Shown: one piece after another, positions 4,297 through 5,421 of the stretch
Layout of the letters: the number at the start of each line of letters is the position of its first letter
Position numbering within the stretch: position 1 is the stretch's first letter
NCBI GenBank assembly: GCA_012719815.1
Contig: JAAXZP010000209.1
Coordinates: forward strand, 1 to 5,421
From: Christensenellaceae bacterium
GTDB taxonomy: Bacteria > Bacillota > Clostridia > Christensenellales > SZUA-584
Direction: 5' to 3'
Length of the DNA stretch: 5,421 bases
Notes under the pieces: generated by a model
Told to the model about the DNA's origin: nothing
The model's database searches: none
What the model saw: only the letters and a program-made list of their open reading frames with translations
Program-made: the position numbers and the translations under genes

Positions 4297-5421
4297 CTAT
4301 CTTCCCCAGCCGTCAATCCGGACCTTAAAACGGCCGTCCGCATCGCGCGGTATCGCCACGCTGATCACCCGGTCGCCTTCCACCTCCAGTATCAGCCTAC
4401 AATCCCTCATACGCCTGGTGAATACTTTCGACAGTTCCACCATGCCATGGGTGCTGCCGGACACATGCCTGGCCTTCAGCGATACGATCACTTCATCCCG
4501 TTTCCGTTTCAGCCGCCGGACGGTGCGGAGCAGCTTTACCTGTCCCTTTTCATCGCGGCCGTATACCTTCACGAACACATTGAGCAGCAGCAACAGCATC
4601 AGCGGTATGAGCAGCAGCAACAGCAGCCACCACATCCAGCTGAGGTCCTGCTGCGCCGCAGGCACGGCCGCCGGTATGGGCTCTTCCTCCATGGCTTCGC
4701 CCGTCTGCGGAACAGCTTCCTCTGCGGTTCCGCCCGCCTGCGGAACAACCTCGTCGATGATCTGGTTTCCACCGCCCGCCTGCGGAGCTGCTTCATCTAT
4801 GATCTCGCCTGTCTGCGGAGCGATTCCCCCTGTGGTCCCGCCTGTCTGCGGGGTTCCCCCCTGGTCGACAATCGCTGTATAGGTGGCCGTCACAGTGAGA
4901 TCACTCTTCACATTGTTAAACGGAATGTCCCATCCGGTGAATGTGTAGCCTTCCCGCGACGGTGCGTTCGGAGCGACAGCCGCGCTGCCGTATGTCACGC
5001 TGTCCGTTTCCAGCACCGTGCCGTCATAGTCAACGAACGTTACCGTATAGATGTTAATGGCATATTGCGCCGTCACCCTGAGATTCCCCGCTACGAAATC
5101 CAGCGGCAGATCCCAGCCGGTGAAGGTATAGCCCTCGCGCGTCGGGTTGTTCGGCGGTACAACCGCGTCACCGTAAAGCACATCATATGTTCCCAGCACC
5201 GCGCCGTCATAGTCAACAAACGTCACCGTATAGTTGTTCCGGGTATAGACCGCCACAGCGTCAATGTTCTCCCGGACATCGCTCAGGCTGGTCGCCACCG
5301 TATCGTCATCGCCCGTCAGCCTCCACGTGTCAAACGTAAACCCGGTGCGAGTTGGCGGGGTCACCGGCGCTGCTGCTCCTCCCCACGCCACTGTCTGCGC
5401 GGCTCCGATCTGAGTGACGCC
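4297..5421 (-). CDS. Surface protein with Listeria-Bacteroides (InlB B/Flg_new) repeats, Pro-rich linker, TM segment and cytoplasmic tail; 5'-partial
   Basis: The frame is open to the right edge, so the start and any signal peptide lie outside. An internal GTG at 5391 is not the start, because repeat-like sequence (VAWGGAAAPVTPPTRTGF) runs through it. Counting from 5391 as residue 1, there is a partial repeat up to about 52 and two full repeats (54-113 and 115-174) with NYTVTF/IYTVTF, VDYDG and REGYTFTGWD signatures, offset by 61 residues. An acidic linker (175-250) follows with five [TAV]PQ[TA]G motifs. A leucine-rich membrane segment lies at about 252-274, followed by KVYGR and a tail of about 88 residues, rich in Arg/Lys at first and ending in a beta-rich stretch (VIVSLKAR, RLILEVEGDRV, FKVRIDGW). 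Such repeats are extracellular and associated with adhesion or surface binding. The tail should be cytoplasmic by the positive-inside rule. It ends TAG TAA, has its own terminator, and is not co-transcribed with the kinase. The tail's function is unknown to me. Confidence 0.88.
   Translation of the reverse strand, partial: GVTQIGAAQTVAWGGAAAPVTPPTRTGFTFDTWRLTGDDDTVATSLSDVRENIDAVAVYTRNNYTVTFVDYDGAVLGTYDVLYGDAVVPPNNPTREGYTFTGWDLPLDFVAGNLRVTAQYAINIYTVTFVDYDGTVLETDSVTYGSAAVAPNAPSREGYTFTGWDIPFNNVKSDLTVTATYTAIVDQGGTPQTGGTTGGIAPQTGEIIDEAAPQAGGGNQIIDEVVPQAGGTAEEAVPQTGEAMEEEPIPAAVPAAQQDLSWMWWLLLLLLIPLMLLLLLNVFVKVYGRDEKGQVKLLRTVRRLKRKRDEVIVSLKARHVSGSTHGMVELSKVFTRRMRDCRLILEVEGDRVISVAIPRDADGRFKVRIDGWGR
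4693..4869 (-). repeat. Linker coding five [TAV]PQ[TA]G motifs
   Basis: This stretch encodes TPQTG, APQTG, APQAG, VPQAG and VPQTG, spaced by 9 to 15 residues and interleaved with acidic segments such as EIIDEA and IIDEVV. The DNA copies (GTCTGCGG/GCCTGCGG on the plus strand) are clearly related, so it probably grew by short tandem duplication. It likely forms a flexible stalk between the surface repeats and the membrane. Confidence 0.7.
4870..5232 (-). repeat. Two tandem 183-bp coding repeats (B-repeat domains)
   Basis: Unit one is 5053-5232 and unit two is 4870-5049. Matching positions are 183 bases (61 codons) apart. For example the block encoding TVTFVDYDG occurs near 5021-5046 and 5204-5229 with only a few base changes. 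The high DNA identity in this block suggests a fairly recent duplication or ongoing recombination between units. Confidence 0.8.

Overview
The window looks like chromosomal DNA of a GC-rich member of the Bacillota (Clostridia or relatives, probably gut or anaerobic). The support is consensus sigma-A-type promoters, rho-independent terminators, Shine-Dalgarno starts, a class I cyclic-di-GMP riboswitch and a surface protein with Listeria-Bacteroides repeats. The lineage is an inference and I cannot name a genus. All four protein genes are on the minus strand, so transcription runs from high to low coordinates.

From the right edge: (1) 4297-5421 is the 3' part of a surface protein gene. It has two complete InlB/Flg_new-type repeats and part of a third, a Pro/Gln/Gly-rich linker, one membrane segment and a basic cytoplasmic tail. 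A terminator follows at 4249-4278. (2) A sugar operon starts at a promoter at 4212-4240. It holds a xylulokinase-type FGGY kinase (2652-4148) and, 35 bases later, an isomerase of the L-fucose/L-arabinose isomerase superfamily (1135-2616). Together they should convert an aldopentose or related sugar to a ketose and then phosphorylate it for the pentose phosphate pathway. (3) 803-1134 is a dense regulatory stretch. A near-perfect promoter overlaps the isomerase stop codon. It is followed by a class I c-di-GMP (GEMM-I) riboswitch whose 3' end forms one arm of a terminator, a geometry that predicts an ON switch. A second terminator-like hairpin, a 10-bp inverted repeat and another promoter come next. 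(4) 1-721 encodes a metallo-beta-lactamase/beta-CASP hydrolase of the RNA-processing type. It runs off the left edge and is interrupted by one in-frame TAG, after which the same frame continues with conserved family motifs.

The points most worth checking are the riboswitch and its unclear target, the in-frame TAG in an otherwise well conserved gene, the pairing of a FucI-like isomerase with a xylulokinase, and the unusual architecture of the repeat protein. I found no CRISPR array, insertion sequence, tRNA or rRNA.
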